Of a stretch of DNA of 64,000 nt, positions 24,925 through 38,097 are shown piece after piece. This DNA comes from Lamellibrachia columna (taxonomy: Eukaryota; Annelida; Polychaeta; Sabellida; Siboglinidae). The notes under the pieces are model-generated. The model saw nothing but the letters and a program-made list of their open reading frames with translations. It ran no database searches and was not told the DNA's origin. The stretch spans positions 14,726,761-14,790,760 of the forward strand of contig OY759265.1 in the NCBI GenBank assembly GCA_963662155.1, in the 5' to 3' direction. The translations under genes and the position numbers were made by a program. Each line of letters begins with the position of its first letter. Position 1 is the first letter of the stretch.

Positions 24925-27900
24925 GGAAGCAAGTGTAAAAACATGCCCACTAAGTTGGTGGATGTCAGGCTTACACGCCACATTTGTTCACTGGTACTAC
25001 TTATAGATTGATTCCAAACATCTATAGTTATTGTCCATTATATTGTCAATTAATTGCACCATTCATTTGGAGATTTTGTGAGATGAAACCCATATTGCAG
25101 GCCTATATTTAGACATGGAAACTATTTCCACCATGAACACAGTACGTGTTCGTTATGCACAGGTGTTGAAGCCTAAACAGACATCATCCAGGCCTGAATG
25201 TTGCGTCTGTCATAGACAGGTGATCGTTATGACCAGGTGTTCCCTATAGCGAGTTTGTGCTTCCCATGGTTATTGCATGGTTTTAGATCACAGTTACGTT
25301 TCTGGATGTGTTCCACACAAACGTAGTGCCTAAAAATTTACAAGTTAGTCGATTTCCGTTATTTTATTGGCCAAGAAGTAACTTTATTTAGCCAGCAAGG
25401 TTGGCATGTTTGAAATGTCGGACCTTTGGCGGTGAGATGTTGCATTATAAAACAATTTTGAAGATTTAGTGATTTTGGTGGTGAAATTCCTGAAACACCA
25501 GTATACATATTAATATTTAGTGAAAACTGCCAATGTAATTAAGCACGTTTGCAACATGATTAAAAGAGCTGGAAGTATGTGATCTTGACAGAACTTGTTC
25601 AGTACATTGGTAACATAGTACCAGTGCACGTCATGATGTTTTAGAATGTTTGATGGTCACATTTTCATACAGTCATGCAAAACATTAACCTGACCACCAA
25701 CAACAGGAAAATCAACTCGGTCTGCACCCTGCAAGGCTTCGCATGAGGTGCCATGTAGTTCATGTGATTCTGTATCATATTGTCCCACTACTTAGCTCAT
25801 AAATGATTTGATGCAAACGTAATGAATCAAATGAGATTGCTGCAACGTAGAGCAGCCACCGGACATGCTGATAGATAGAGAGCAGTTTCTCTCAACTATC
25901 TAAATGCATTAGTCATCTCTTGGCCCATGACACAGCTCTGAGACTGTCTTGATTGCTGGGGTTTCAAGCAGGCTGCCTTACAGTCACACATTCCTGTGTC
26001 TTCAAAACAAAACTTCTGTGTGAAGGTCATGTCATAATCCACATTGATCACTGGGGGGGGGGGTTACACTAGGAAGTGATGACAAACTTCTCTAGTTGTC
26101 TTATTGTGTTTACAGTTTAGCTCAGTATGGGTGCAACTGTGTCACAATTGTTGGTATGACTGTGTTGTGAATAAATTATAAATTCTGCAATTGGGATTTG
26201 GGAAAGAAAACCTGAGAGCTGCATAAAAGGAGAACTACCAAGAACTAATCAAAGAAAAGTTCATTGGACAGATGGTGGATTCAGAAGGGTTACAGAGATC
26301 ACAAGATGCCAACCGTCTAATTGCAGCCATGGCTACACATATGTTTGGAATTTAATAAGGCAATAATAATAATAAAAATGCCACATAATAGTCATTAGTT
26401 AAGTTCTACATATGCCTAGTGGTCAGTTTCTTTGGCTGGCCACCAGGGATTCTCAGTGTTGTGACAAAACTCTCTAATTTGTAGTGTTGATGCAGTTTTG
26501 AAATTACATGGGATTTTGCTTAACATAATTTTTACCTAAGATGTCTGTCCAACAAAAGACTAGATGCAAATTTAAAATGAAGTTGGCTTTTCATTCTACA
26601 GTGATTTGAAACAGGCTAATTTACAGTGATTTGAGACAGGCTAATTTCATCAAAGTCAATATGCAATATGAAATCGGTCATGCGTTAACAATGTCATGTT
26701 GGATAGCTCCAGGCAACATGACATTCACCAGCAAAGTATGACATAAATTAGCCACTTCAGCATCTAGGCGCACCACCTTCCATTCACATTCAAGACCATG
26801 ACAACTAATATATATTAACTACATGTTCTGACTATTCACCAGAACATGTCCACCACTAAACACCCCAGGGGTGCTTAAATTGCTCAAGCATTTCCTGGGT
26901 TCATCTGGAGCCAAAATAGTGCACTGCTCTCAACTACAACATGCTGTGATGTAACATTGCCAGCACCAATTTGTTGCTAGGTTATTGTCAATTAGTTGTC
27001 CTGTTCACGCCTTATATTGCTCTTACCCAAACATGGCATGTGTTCAAAGGACCGGAGACAGAACTCTGTGGTATGTAATTAACTGTCAGTATAAACAGCA
27101 GGCTGTAATGGTTCATATATTATGTTGGCATCCACGTATATATTAAATCACACAGGTTGGCCAGTTAAAGGTCCCTTCTCAATTTGATTTTTTCGCTTCT
27201 CTCATTTCAGATTCATTTATCTAAAAAATCAAACTTACCTGTTATCATGTTAGCTTGTTTGTTCAGATATGGGTAATTCAATGTAGAAATTTTGACGGAG
27301 GCATCACAGTCGGAAAATATCCTATCATGGCTAAGATGAATGCTCACTTGTGAAAGACATACCAAGTGGGCAGAGCTAAATCTGGCAGATTCATGTAATT
27401 TCAGGGTTTTTGTTAGTCATGATGTCATCTCAGTGTTGTCACTGTTATGGACAAACCATACGAGCTTGTATGTGTCCAGATGGTATGTAGATCCAATGGT
27501 CTATTCTATAGGCAGTGTTTATGTACAACAAATTCGGCTATAATAAAATTTCACGACCAGATCTTTATTTTTCCACTCCATCAGATGCTAAATGGCAATC
27601 AAAATGTGGGGCGTGCCAGGTGGAATAAAACCAGTGACAAATTGCAATGAATCACCATACTTTATTGCAAGGAATACATGTCCCCCAAAGCAAATAATGT
27701 CTCAAAATGGCGAACAGATCAGGAAATGGAACTGTTCAAAATGGCACACAACATACTTCGATTATAACTCCCTCTATAAGTCACCAAAATCCCTATAAAA
27801 CAAGGCCTGTAAATAGAATCACTATTTTTCGCCATTGCTCACTTTTCTCATCTTGAGCCTTGTTGAAACAAGTCAAGTATTTATGTTCTAATGAGATATG

Positions 27901-29890
27901 GCGGGGAAACTCGGAGATAACATATTTTGGTGACAATTTTATGTCACTGTTGCTACCACCCTAAATAACTCAAGTGACATATATTCAACAAAGTAAAAGG
28001 CATGCTCTGTGAAAGTGGACTGCACAGTAATGTGACTGCCATATTTGAAGTAAACAATTCATGAACGTTCATCCAATGGCAGCTTTTCCTTCATAGGTGA
28101 TCCTGTGATTTGTAAAATTTATAGCCTCAGTGATAACTAATAAACATACTCACTGATTCAGCACACCTTGTGATTGAAGAAGACAAAATTAAGGAAATAT
28201 TCTCAGTCCTGCCGACACGACTGGCTCATGACAAGGATCATTAAATGTTCCCGATTTTACTGAAGCTACGAAATCCACCAGAATAAAACCAGTGACCAAA
28301 AAATCGTAGACACTGATTCTCGACAAAATATCTGCTCAGTAATTAAAAGTAACTTGTCAGGTCATGGATAATCAAAGAATGGACAATGTTCCCATTATAG
28401 GAAGCATTCGTTTTATTTTCTGTTGCATATCAACATACTTGCTATTGCTGGTGCAAGATGACAAGTCGACCCATAGGCATGTAAGACCAGTGACATTTTG
28501 ATAGTTTTGGTTTGAAAGTTTTGGTTTGAAAGGTTTGCACTTATATATCATTAAAAATATGTTAATTTGTATGACACGGACCTAATTTGAGGTATTGCAC
28601 CAGAACAAAATGCATATAGATACATGATCTAATGAAAAAAACAGTGAAGACATAAAAAGTACGCTATTTGGAGAAGGACTCATTTATTATTTAGTTTTGG
28701 TGAAATCATCGGACAAACTATTAAATTAATTTTTATCTGGTCCAGTAAAAAATCAATGGAAAATGGCAAAATTTAAGTGGCTCCTTCTCTATATGCTGTA
28801 ACATATTGGTATTCATTGTTTGGCAAATTACCCAATCGAACAATCAAAGTCAATTCTTTTGATGATTTTAACAAAGATATGCACTCATATAAAACTGACT
28901 GCACATAATACTTAAGCTGTTCACACATTACAGATCTGAACATCAACGAACCTGATTCGTGATGGGCTAAATCAGTTGAAGAGGGTGTTTTAACTAACCA
29001 TTACTTTGGGGCGCCTTGTACCATTAGTGGTTTCTGCATGCAGCCAACCCTGGTGGATACCCCAGGCTACATCTGTATTTTATATCACTGGCCAATGTAG
29101 CTTTTATGTGTGACACAAGTGAGTTTTATATTTTTATCCAATAAAGTACATTTTCATACAAATATTGTGTTAATTGATGACATACATCAGATGCATTTGC
29201 AATTCAAAACATTGAAGCAAACTACATTTGCCTGGATGAAACTGAGTGAATTCTTAGCAACGCATCTGATTGGTCAGTGCAGAAACTGGGACAAAGTACA
29301 CATGGGTAGATCCACTGATCCACCAGGGGTGATAACAATATCATCTCTGGTTCAGCAGGGTGGTGTGGGGGGGGGACAAATGCAACAGGGTGTGGACATC
29401 TAGAAGGTTGTCTTGATTGAATGCTGGCTCTTTCCCATGCATTATGTCAGAGGACTGATGACAGCAAGATAATTTATGCCCCTCATAACAATGTGGCACT
29501 GTGGCACTACAGTTCCCTGGAGATGGCACTAGTAATTTGGTGCATGTGAGTAAATCAGGCAGGGTAAAAAATTCCTGTACTAAAACACACATAAGTTTGT
29601 AGTAAAGCAGTTTTATTGCACAGTGAATGTTACTTTGAAGTATGGTGTAGGAAAAGGTCTCGGAGAGTTCTGAGAAACTGACGAATGATATAAAGAATGG
29701 CATCATAAACATAGACAAACACAAGATAACACTGACACAAGATGTCAAGATTGAAAATTGGCTTGAAGATATACAGAGAGGGTGCAGGAATATGTTGCAT
29801 TATAAAGTCATACCTAGGTCCATAATATACCAAAAACAGTACTTTGAGTCCACTGAAATGCAGTAGAACCATGATTAACAATCAGTGCAT
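24925..29890. other. Five kb without a recognised gene; possible old transposons
   Basis: AT-rich sequence. Within 27150-28980, AATAAAACCAGTGAC recurs (27625, 28283) and the edges carry loosely inverted CCTTCTC motifs, so a non-autonomous transposon is possible. A 10-nt G run lies at about 26053. Confidence 0.4.
28824..28985 (+). repeat. Dispersed repeat, copy A (partner at 31541-31700)
   Basis: It shares TTACCCAATC.AAC, AAAGTCAATTCTTT.GATGAT, TTTTAACAAA and CTGTTCACAC.TACAGA with copy B at about 75% identity. Confidence 0.6.
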
Positions 29891-29891
29891 G

Positions 29892-29895
<4 letters not shown>

Positions 29896-29951
<56 letters not shown>
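29896..29951. repeat. (TA)n microsatellite
   Basis: About 55 bp of TA. Confidence 0.95.
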
Positions 29952-29952
<1 letters not shown>

Positions 29953-30635
29953 TCCTACATTTATCTGTAGGCCTAATGACAGCCAGATCAAAACTCCAGG
30001 ATATACCCAAACACTCTCTCTACAGTCCATCATAGTTGATGACGACGTCGATGTAGGGTGTTTTCTCTGTGTTAAGGTCTTCGGTGTGAGATGATTTCTA
30101 TTTGTACAGCGAAACCTTTGTTGCAAATGTCACAAAAATAGAAGGTCTGTGAATATTTGAAACTTTGTGTTGATCCAGACACATATGTCTACTGGCAGCT
30201 CAGACACATGTCTACTGGCAGCGTCTGGCAACAAGTACATTAATTTATCATACTTATGCCTCACATCAATAGTAGAGCGTGCCATAAATCAAAATGCATT
30301 ACCTTTTTCAAAGATAATAGTAGATAAATGTTCCATTTGTGCATGGTTTGACAAGTTAGCAATATCAGCATTTAACTTCACAGCTGAAAATCATTAAAGC
30401 TGCAAAAACGCCAATAGACTAATCCCAAATTGTTATTATTTTAGTTATAAGTAGTCAATAATAGTGGTCTACGCCCTTCCATTTAGTGGCCAAATAAACG
30501 CCATGAGTCACGCTGTCAGTTGCTGTGATAATATTATTTATTGTGTGTTTCTTTGATGCTGACAACAACTCATTAATTAACCACAGACGCGAAAAAAGGC
30601 TTTCTTCTGCTAACCTTTATCCGACCTTCTACAGA

Positions 30636-30950
30636 ACCCTTGTGGGGCGCAGGGACACAGTGGTTAATGCACCAGACTTTCAATTGAGGGGACCAAAGTT
30701 CAGATGCTCTTGCTGCCAGTTCAAAGCTTTGGCAATTTCGTTCATTCTACGGTGCCTCAGTTCACTCAGCTGTATAAATGAGTTCCTGGCTACAGAAGAC
30801 AGTGATGGATATTATGTGAATGAATAATATTTGCGTAGTAATTGCAGCATGGCTGAATGCTTCCCAGACTGAGTTGGCTTTGGAACGAACAGGTCTGCCG
30901 GGGGGGGGGGGGGGGGTGAAGTGTAACTTTGGTCCTGTGGACTGGATATT
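30636..30950 (+). mobile_element. tRNA-derived SINE, copy 4
   Basis: The head is GTGGGGCGCAGGGACACAGT...GGTTAATGC and the decayed B-box is AAAGTTCAGATGC. The body has CACTCAGCTGTATAAATGAG, AATTGCAGCATGGCTGAATG and GAACAGGTCTGCCG, then a 17-nt G run before GTGAAGTGTAAC. The G run appears to be a slippage expansion of the short G run found there in the other copies. Confidence 0.7.
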
Positions 30951-31540
30951 ACCCTTATCTCATAATGTTACAGTATTCTTTCAAATAAGCAGGCAAATCG
31001 AAAGTCAAATCATCAAAATAAATGTTTCATGAGCCAGAGGTCAAGCCATGGTGTTTATTGTCTTTCTCCTTGGGCAGGACAGATGAATGGTGACATTATG
31101 ACTAAGTTCAGCTGTTATTCAGGAGAGTTGTCACACATTCATTTCTGGAATCATCTTGAAGTCGTTATGACAAGTAATTTTATGAGAGTAGTTTCTTTGA
31201 TTTCTTTACGCCTCAGGTGTTATTGTGTGAATGAAAACCTCTGTCATATGACTCATGTTTTGGTGTTAGAGGGAAGAAACTAAATTTCATATTGATTTTG
31301 TGATAGGAAATCCTAAAAAAAATTAGCTGACTTTGCCTTCTGCGTTGCTTTCTGTGTTGTCTGTTTGGTGTAATAAATCATTCAAGGTATTTTACTTGTC
31401 ATCTTTTAAGCCTGTAAGAGGTCAATTAACCTATTTTCTGTGCTATTTTAGTTCTTCCTTTTATTGAGTGATGCCTAGATGACAAAATTCAATGAAACAA
31501 GGCAAAACATTCTACGACATGAAGTTATTTATACTTTCTC

Positions 31541-31700
31541 AAGTTACCCAATCTAACGAAAAAAGTCAATTCTTTCGATGATTTTAACAAAAGTATGTAT
31601 TCTTTTATGAACCCAACTGAACATATTATTACTTCAACTGTTCACACACTACAGAGATATGAACCTGATTGGGGAAGGGTTAAATGAACTGAGGAAGGAA
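31541..31700 (+). repeat. Dispersed repeat, copy B (partner at 28824-28985)
   Basis: It has the same order and orientation as copy A. It is an unclassified transposable-element fragment. Confidence 0.6.
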
Positions 31701-33289
31701 ATTTGAGCCTTTACAGAGGAACAATGGCCTACTTTTATGCTGTTTTCATTTTAGTTCTGCCAGCACTGAGTGTCACTGAGGTGTCATGTACTTTACGAGG
31801 TTAGAATCATGTAGTGGGCGCCAACATTTCCACTAACATTTTCTATGCACAAACGAGTTTTCTTGCTACAGTCTTTTCATCAAATTCTTGTTCTAGACAC
31901 AAGTTCCTGAACAGTGCACATTTTCTGAAATTTTCTAAAATATCGATATACATTAACTATCTTACTGTTAGGATTTTAAAATATCTACTTTCTCCACCTA
32001 GCCATGCATTATTTTAGCACATTTTTGTAGTTACAACATAGCAAAATGCTTTTTTGTGAGTAACTTAAACTGACACACCTCGTCTGTGTGGTTCTTTCTA
32101 AAAATAAATCATATCGTACTTGTTCCTAAAAGTTGTTGCTTGCTTGGTAGATGTGGTTGAAAGTCAGCACTGTCTCTATCCCATACTATGCTGCCATCCT
32201 GCAGGGTCGGTTAACAGAACCCCTTTGATGGTTTGGGCAATCAACAGTGCAGATACAACTGCTGGTACTGAGGCAGTCTCTCTCCAATCTGGAGTAGATT
32301 CTGTCTGGAAGTCAACAATGTTCTCTGTACATTCAACTGCAGCAGCAGCATGTCTCCGGCTGTTTCTTAATATATTAGTTCTTTTGTAGTTGTGTTGAAA
32401 TACTAACATATAGATATTATAGCATCTTTCATAGTTACACTTCTTTATACTGAAAACATACAATGGTTGATATTACAGACCATGCAGTGAGACAGAACTT
32501 TGTAAACACAACAAGATATCAAAACATATATATTATGGTTTGTTTACATAAGTGCAGAAGTTATTAATAATGCATCAGATTTGTATCACTTAATTGTTAT
32601 ATTTGATTGCATTTTGAAAATTTTACCCCAGATAATTAGTACCATAAAATATTCTTTAAATTCTCATATCAACACTTATTGCGTCATCAGTCCACATACG
32701 AGAACTGATGTTCCTCATGAGGAAATGATGTCATTACAGCTCAAAGCTAATGCATGGATGTCATCATTTTATTTGTCTCAGAAGGATATAAAATTACATG
32801 CCAACTATAGTGTCATGTATGACCGACCATCTTTTGAAATCAGTTTGTTTTCTTGGCCTTTATGACGCACACCGCAGTTTCAGTCCTAAATCTATCATCA
32901 TGAAATTGTTGTTTTGATAAATCCTTGCCAAGAAGTATGTTTGTTAAATCAATGACAGGAGATCCTATGATACTGTGGACCCCCCCCCCAGGTGTTGACA
33001 TGCAGCTATGTGGCCTCTGTCTGGCACGTCATGAAGTGCAGACAAATTGTTTTCAACTGAGCAAATTGAACCAGCCTATTACGGTCAGTTCAATAACAGG
33101 ACGCGGTATTGCCATCGATTGATCATTTGGCTTGTTTCCAGCTCACCAGGTGGCACCTCTGGTTGGTATAGGGTGCCGATTCAGGTATTGGCAAATTGGA
33201 CGAGGAAAATGTACCAGTGAAATATTGTTAGAAATATTTAACGAATAACGGAATATCTCAAGTAACCTTCAAGTCAGCTGTGGAAATAC

Positions 33290-33680
33290 AATGAGGGGGA
33301 CAGGGAGAGGGAGAGGGGGTGGGGTGGCAGGAAGGGAGAGAGAGAGAGGGAGAGAAGGAAGGAGGGAGGTAGCAAGATGGAGGGAGGGAGGTAGGGAGAT
33401 GGTAGGAGGGAGGGAGATGGTGGGAGGGAGGGAGGGAAGGGGGAGGGAGGGGGGAGGGGGAGGGAGGGGGTGGGGGAGGGAGGGGGAGGGAGGGAGGGGG
33501 GAGGGAGGGGGTGGGAGGGAGGGATGGGGTGGCAGGAAGGGAGAGAGAGAGGGAGGGATGGGGTGGCAGGAAGAGAGAGAGGGAGGGGAGGGGAGGTGGA
33601 GAGGAAGATGGGAAGAGAGAGGGAGAGATAGAGTGCAAGAGGGGGTGAAAGTGAAAGAGAGTGAGACAGACAGACAGACA
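33290..33680. repeat. ~390-bp polypurine (GGGA/GGAGA) tract
   Basis: The + strand is almost entirely G and A with mirror-symmetric GGAGGG runs, ending in GACA/GAGAG repeats. It is capable of triplex (H-DNA) and G-quadruplex formation. The long minus-strand Ser/Pro-rich frames are compositional. Confidence 0.93.
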
Positions 33681-34589
33681 GACACACACAGAAAGACAGA
33701 CAGACAGCAGACTCCAGATATTGGTGTAGACATTTAAACTATACCAGGTGACTCATGAGAAACACTGGTGGTCTATTCAGGTGAATGCGGCCTGGCAAGT
33801 TGATTATATGTAAGCATGGAGGCAGGCAGGTGAGAATGGCAAAAACTGGCTGCTGAGTCAAATTGGAATACGCACCACTGGCTACGCAAAGTAGCCGCGA
33901 CTGACTAGAACTAGTGTCATTGAGGACACTGGATATTACTATACAGAAGCGCCGCATGCCAACACCCAGGCAAAGGCTGTTGACACAGCAATACCAGATG
34001 TACACAAGGTATAGAGCACCAGAAAGGAGCAGGAGGTTGAGTGATATGTGGCCACAATGCAAGAACATGGCAGTGGCTGACCGGGTGAATGGAGGTTATG
34101 TTTCATAATTATGTTGTCTATTCACCTGTCTCACCTTGCAGGCAGACCCAGCCACGAAAATTGTGTCTGGGGGTTAACTCAAAAGTACCTTGACAAACCA
34201 TTGAGCTCAAGAATAGAGCTACCTTTGTAATGTAATTAATTGTTGAGCAGCAACGGCTCAGAATTTGCATTGGTGGCTCGTAGCAGTCAGAATGAATGGA
34301 GATGTGTATTTCTTCAGTTAAGTGTTAGTAGAAGTAGCTCCTTGTCTATTAAAAAGCTCCCCACCTGAGCTTGAAGTGTTGGAGGTCATGGGCAGTGGAC
34401 ACTCTTTGGGATTGTTTCACTGACATCCAGCAAAGCATTGAATTCACATTTATGATTTTTATTGAACCCATATTTACTGATAAAAAATCTGTTAGCTTAA
34501 GAAATAAAGGTTGGTTCAGAAAGCAACTGGAGCTTCAATAAAAGTGGCCTCATTCAGCTAGACAGCCTTTTTCAGAACACCAAGCCAAG

Positions 34590-34822
34590 CAGACCTTACT
34601 ATGGTGGCACCAAGGGTGGTCACTGCCAGGGTGAATGTCGTCCTCAATGGTTCTTTTTTACGTCCCAATGTGATGGGTAATCCGAGTCACAAGGGACACA
34701 CATTTCCCAGTGTTCAGAGCCAGTTTTTTACACCAAATGTACAGTGCCTGGTCTGGGTCTTGAACCCAAAATTATGCCGTGCAAAGCAGGTTTATTAACC
34801 ACTACAATACCATGTCTCTCAA
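34590..34822 (-). mobile_element. Second tRNA-derived SINE family (minus strand)
   Basis: The minus strand has an A-box-like TAGTGGTTAATAAACC near 34810-34795 and an excellent B-box, GGGTTCAAGACCC, near 34765. These are spaced as in a tRNA promoter and followed by a body unrelated to the other SINE. The 3' limit is uncertain. Confidence 0.5.
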
Positions 34823-35139
34823 TACATGACAGAACCATGCAATCTCACAGTGCGATCAGGCCAAAATTCTCATTTCATCTGTCACCACTGACAAGAATTC
34901 AAATGCGCATTGCAGGATATCAAAGCTCTGGTCGAACAACCTACTGATCAATATAGTTTACACACAAAAACACATGAACTGAGATCTCTGTGGCACTACA
35001 CAGGACAGTAGAGGGTTATTTGTGAGAGAAATCTTTATAATGTCAAGAATTCTTAATAAAATTGACAACAATTATAAGGAATGATTTTATCAAGTTTTCC
35101 ACTTTTAATAATGCAATAAATATGTATTATCATAAAAAA

Positions 35140-35352
35140 CAGGTTGCAGATACCATACGTTCTTATATTGAATACGTAGGATCACTCAAACCACTCTACA
35201 CTTATCACCTAACAGACCTATTCATTTCAACACCAACTCAACTTCTCTATTCAGCCCGGCAGCAGTGAAATTACTGCACAATGACTATTTGTTGCACCGC
35301 TGTCTATAGCCGGGTACCCATGTTTTAACCACTTCACTACTGCGCCTCACCA
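35140..35352 (-). mobile_element. tRNA-derived SINE, copy 5 (minus strand, decayed)
   Basis: On the minus strand it reads GAGGCGCAGTAGTGAAGTGG...TTAAAACATGGGTACCC at the head and later GAATGAATAGGTCTGTTAGG and GTGTAGAGTGGTTTGAGTG. It matches the family at lower identity and ends about 60 bp before an ATG-bearing stretch upstream of the 35496 exon. Confidence 0.5.
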
Positions 35353-35495
35353 ATACATTTACTAGGTATGCTACAGTAATATGAGTTCTCATAGCTAAAA
35401 ACTTTATGCGAACATGTGGCATTAAATAGCCTAAAATCTTTTATGATATATTTCCTGTTTCTCAAGTTTACATTGCAACATCATTGCTGTTTCAG

Positions 35496-35750
35496 TGACG
35501 ACATTACATCGATCGGCCGCCAAAGGTCAAGTGAAGGTCACCATGTGACGTTCTGCGACTCCCTGGTGGAAAGCACAATGGAGGGAAACGATAGTTCTGT
35601 GATAATAAACGATGCATTGGAAAACGTCAATAATAGCAGTGCTGTGAAAGAAAGACTAGACACAGTGAGACAGTGTGACAGTCAACCTGTGTCACCGGCT
35701 GGGGACGCCACACCAAAGGCACCCATCTTGCGAGTGCATCGGACACCAAG
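35496..35750 (+). CDS. Internal symmetric exon (phase 2-2, 85 codons) of the same gene
   Basis: The acceptor cattgctgtttcag ends at 35495 and a near-perfect donor, AAG|GTAAGG, follows at 35750/35751. The exon begins with the third base of a codon and ends after the second base of another. It is 255 bp long and can therefore be skipped without a frame change. The peptide starts DDITSIGRQRSSEGHHVTF and ends KAPILRVHRTP. It is rich in Ser, Asp, Glu and Asn, with a basophilic phosphosite-like RQRSS and proline-directed sites (VSPAGDATPK). No globular domain or membrane segment is visible, so it is probably disordered. The split codon AG joins the C at 63644 to give Ser, and the reading frame continues into THSHENPF. 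The upstream exon must also end in phase 2. Linkage to 63644 rests on phase, strand and composition, not on transcript data. An in-frame ATG inside the exon (35578) and one upstream (35416) exist, but neither has promoter-like context. Confidence 0.62.
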
Positions 35751-36030
35751 GTAAGGTCTCAACGGTCTGAGAATCAACAAATTCAGCAGCTCAATTTCTA
35801 AAAAAATAGGAGGATCCTGAAGAAATTGTGGTGGCTTCTACAAAATGTTAAAGTTAAATTGGATATTGACAGAATGTGAAAAGGTAAACATTTACCTTTA
35901 ATATAAAAATATATGCAGGAATATGTTTGACAATAAAAAGGGCTATTCCATTTATAGCAATAATCCAGTTATGATTGCCCATTATCCTGTTTAGTGGTCG
36001 TCATCAGATATGTTTTTATTTTAGCAATGC

Positions 36031-38097
36031 GTGTTAGATTGGAATAACTTGCTGAAGAACAAGACAGCAACAGAATGCTGGACTTGTTTAAAATATGAGA
36101 TTGATGGCATTATTGAGAAATGTGTTCCATTAAGAAAACAAGGGAAAAGTTCCAGGAAGAAACACCTGTCAAAAGAGGCTATTAGAAAAATTGCTCACAA
36201 ACAGATGCTGTGGGGGTATATAAACACACTGGAAATGTAGAAGACTACACAAACTACAAAGAGGCACTTAACCTAGCTAAAACTGAAATGAGAAAATCTA
36301 AAAGAACCTTTGAAAAAAAATTGGCAGGTAATATAAAAAATTACACACTGGAAATGTAGAAGACTACACAAACTACAAAGAGGCACTTAACCTAGCTAAA
36401 ACTGAAATGAGAAAATCTAAAAGAACCTTTGAAAAAAAATTGGCAGGTAATATAAAAAATTACAGCAAGAGTTTCTATGCTTATGTAAGGAGTAAACAGA
36501 AAGTTCGAGATAAGGTCGGACCACTGGAAAACAACAGTGGAAACATAATTTCAGACGGGTTTCAAACGGCAGAGGTCCTGAATGAGTATTTCAGCTCAGT
36601 TTTTGCTACAGAAGATATCGGCTCACTTCCAGTCCCATTTAATAAATTTGAGGGCAATAAATCAGAACATTTAGGGCAGTTATTTGTAACTCCTAAAATG
36701 ATAGCAAAGAAAATTAAGAAGATGAAAGATAATAAATCACCTGGAGTTGATGGGATACCACAAAAACTGCTTAAGGAAATTGTTGATCAAATTAGAACAC
36801 CACTTGCAAAAGTGTTTAACTTGTCACTAGAAGAAGGAATGGTTCCTTCAGAATGGAAAGAAGCAAACATTACACCGCTATTTAAGAAGGGATCGAGAAA
36901 CAAGCCAGAAAATTACAGACCAGTGAGTTTAACATCAGTTGTATATAAATTACTCGAAACATTAATTAGAGACCACATGGTGGAATTCCTTGTAAAGACG
37001 GGTCACCAGTGGATGTTGTCTATTTAGATTTTCAGAAAGCTTTCGATAAAGTGCCACATCAAAGATTGTTACTTAAACTAAAAGCTCATGGTATAGGTAA
37101 TGATGTAATCAACTGGATAGAAAAGTGGCTTACACACAGAAGACAGAGAGTAATAGTAGATGGTGAGATTTCAAACTGGAAATCTGTTTTGAGTGGGGTA
37201 CCACAGGGATCAGTATTAGGCCCTATACTGTTTTTAATATATATAAATGATTTGGAAGAAGACATATCTAGCAAAGTACTGAAATTTGCAGATGACACAA
37301 AAGTATTCAGAAAGGTTACTAATGATACAGATAAACAAAGTTTACAGGAGGATCTAGAAAAATGTGTTAAATGGTCAGAAAAATGGCAAATTTTATTCAA
37401 TTTTGGGAAGTGTAAATGTATACACATAGGACATGGAAACATGGACGAAGAATATAAAATGGGGGATGCTGTACTAGGTAGAACTACACAAGAAAAGGAC
37501 TTAGGAGTAACATTTAGTGCTGACATGAAAGTTTCAGAGCAATGTGGGATTGCTGCTTCGAAAGGAAATAAAATTCTAGGGCTAATTAGGAGAACTATCA
37601 CATATAAGGAGAAACAGCTAATTGTTCCCCTGTACAAAGCAATAGTTAGACCACATTTGGAATATTCTATACAAGCATGGAGGCCGTATCGTAAGAAGGA
37701 CATAGACAATCTAGAAAGAATACAATGAAGAGCAACTAAAATGATTCCAGAATTGAGAGACCTTAGTTATGGAAGCCGCTTATTACAATGTGGTTTGACA
37801 ACAATAGAGACCAGGAGACTAAGAGGAGACCAAATAGAAGTGTTTAAAATAGTAAACGGTTATGAGGATGTTGATAGGAATATGTTCTTCAAACTTAAAG
37901 AAGGCAGTAGAACCAGAGGACACAAAGCAGCATTAGTTAAGGAGCAGTGTAGGTTGGACATGAGAAAGTACTCTTTCTCACAGAGGGTGATAAATGAATG
38001 GAACAAATTGCCAAATGATTGTGTTAATGCTAGTAGTGTGAATATGTTTAAAAATAGAATTGACAGATATCTGATAAGAGCAGCTACACATAGATGA
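36031..38097 (+). pseudogene. Reverse transcriptase (ORF2-like) pseudogene of the LINE
   Basis: Homology is continuous, but the reading frame breaks at least three times. Near 36220 the frame leaves the N-terminal piece after QMLWGYINTLEM. Around 37000-37010 the frame jumps from ...VEFLVKTG directly to SPVDVVYLDF. The segment normally found between these RT blocks is therefore missing, along with a reading-frame change. At 37726-37728 a TGA interrupts ERIQ-stop-RATKM, most simply a C-to-T change at an Arg codon. The catalytic FADD motif (about 37286-37297) is intact, but no continuous enzyme can be made. The N-terminal apurinic endonuclease domain is not present upstream. This is typical of a 5'-truncated LINE copy that has then decayed. 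Confidence 0.9.
36226..36463 (+). repeat. 119-bp tandem duplication within the LINE
   Basis: The block beginning ACACTGGAAATGTAGAAG at 36226 recurs at 36345 with almost no differences. 119 is not a multiple of 3, so the duplication shifts the frame. Near-identity of the copies indicates that it is younger than the LINE insertion. Confidence 0.9.

Larger units (their letters stand above)
29955..33285. other. No gene seen outside the SINE and dispersed repeat
   Basis: The 95-codon minus frame at 32176-32463 is moderately protein-like but has no splice sites or homology I recognise. A C10 run lies at about 32980. Confidence 0.4.

Noticed and set aside
32176..32463. 95-codon minus frame with ordinary amino-acid composition
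   Set aside because: No homology recognised, no splice sites and no promoter; kept only as a note.
33258..33737. Ser/Pro-rich minus frames and Gly/Arg/Glu-rich plus frame of ~140-150 codons
   Set aside because: Purely compositional, from the polypurine tract.
33890..33995. Protein-like segment TSVIEDTGYYYTEAPHANTQ followed by AAG|GTATAG
   Set aside because: No acceptor with a pyrimidine tract upstream, a stop just before it, and the phase (0) does not match the gene's other junctions.
37086..37709. 207-codon minus-strand open frame over the LINE
   Set aside because: Shadow of the reverse-transcriptase coding strand.
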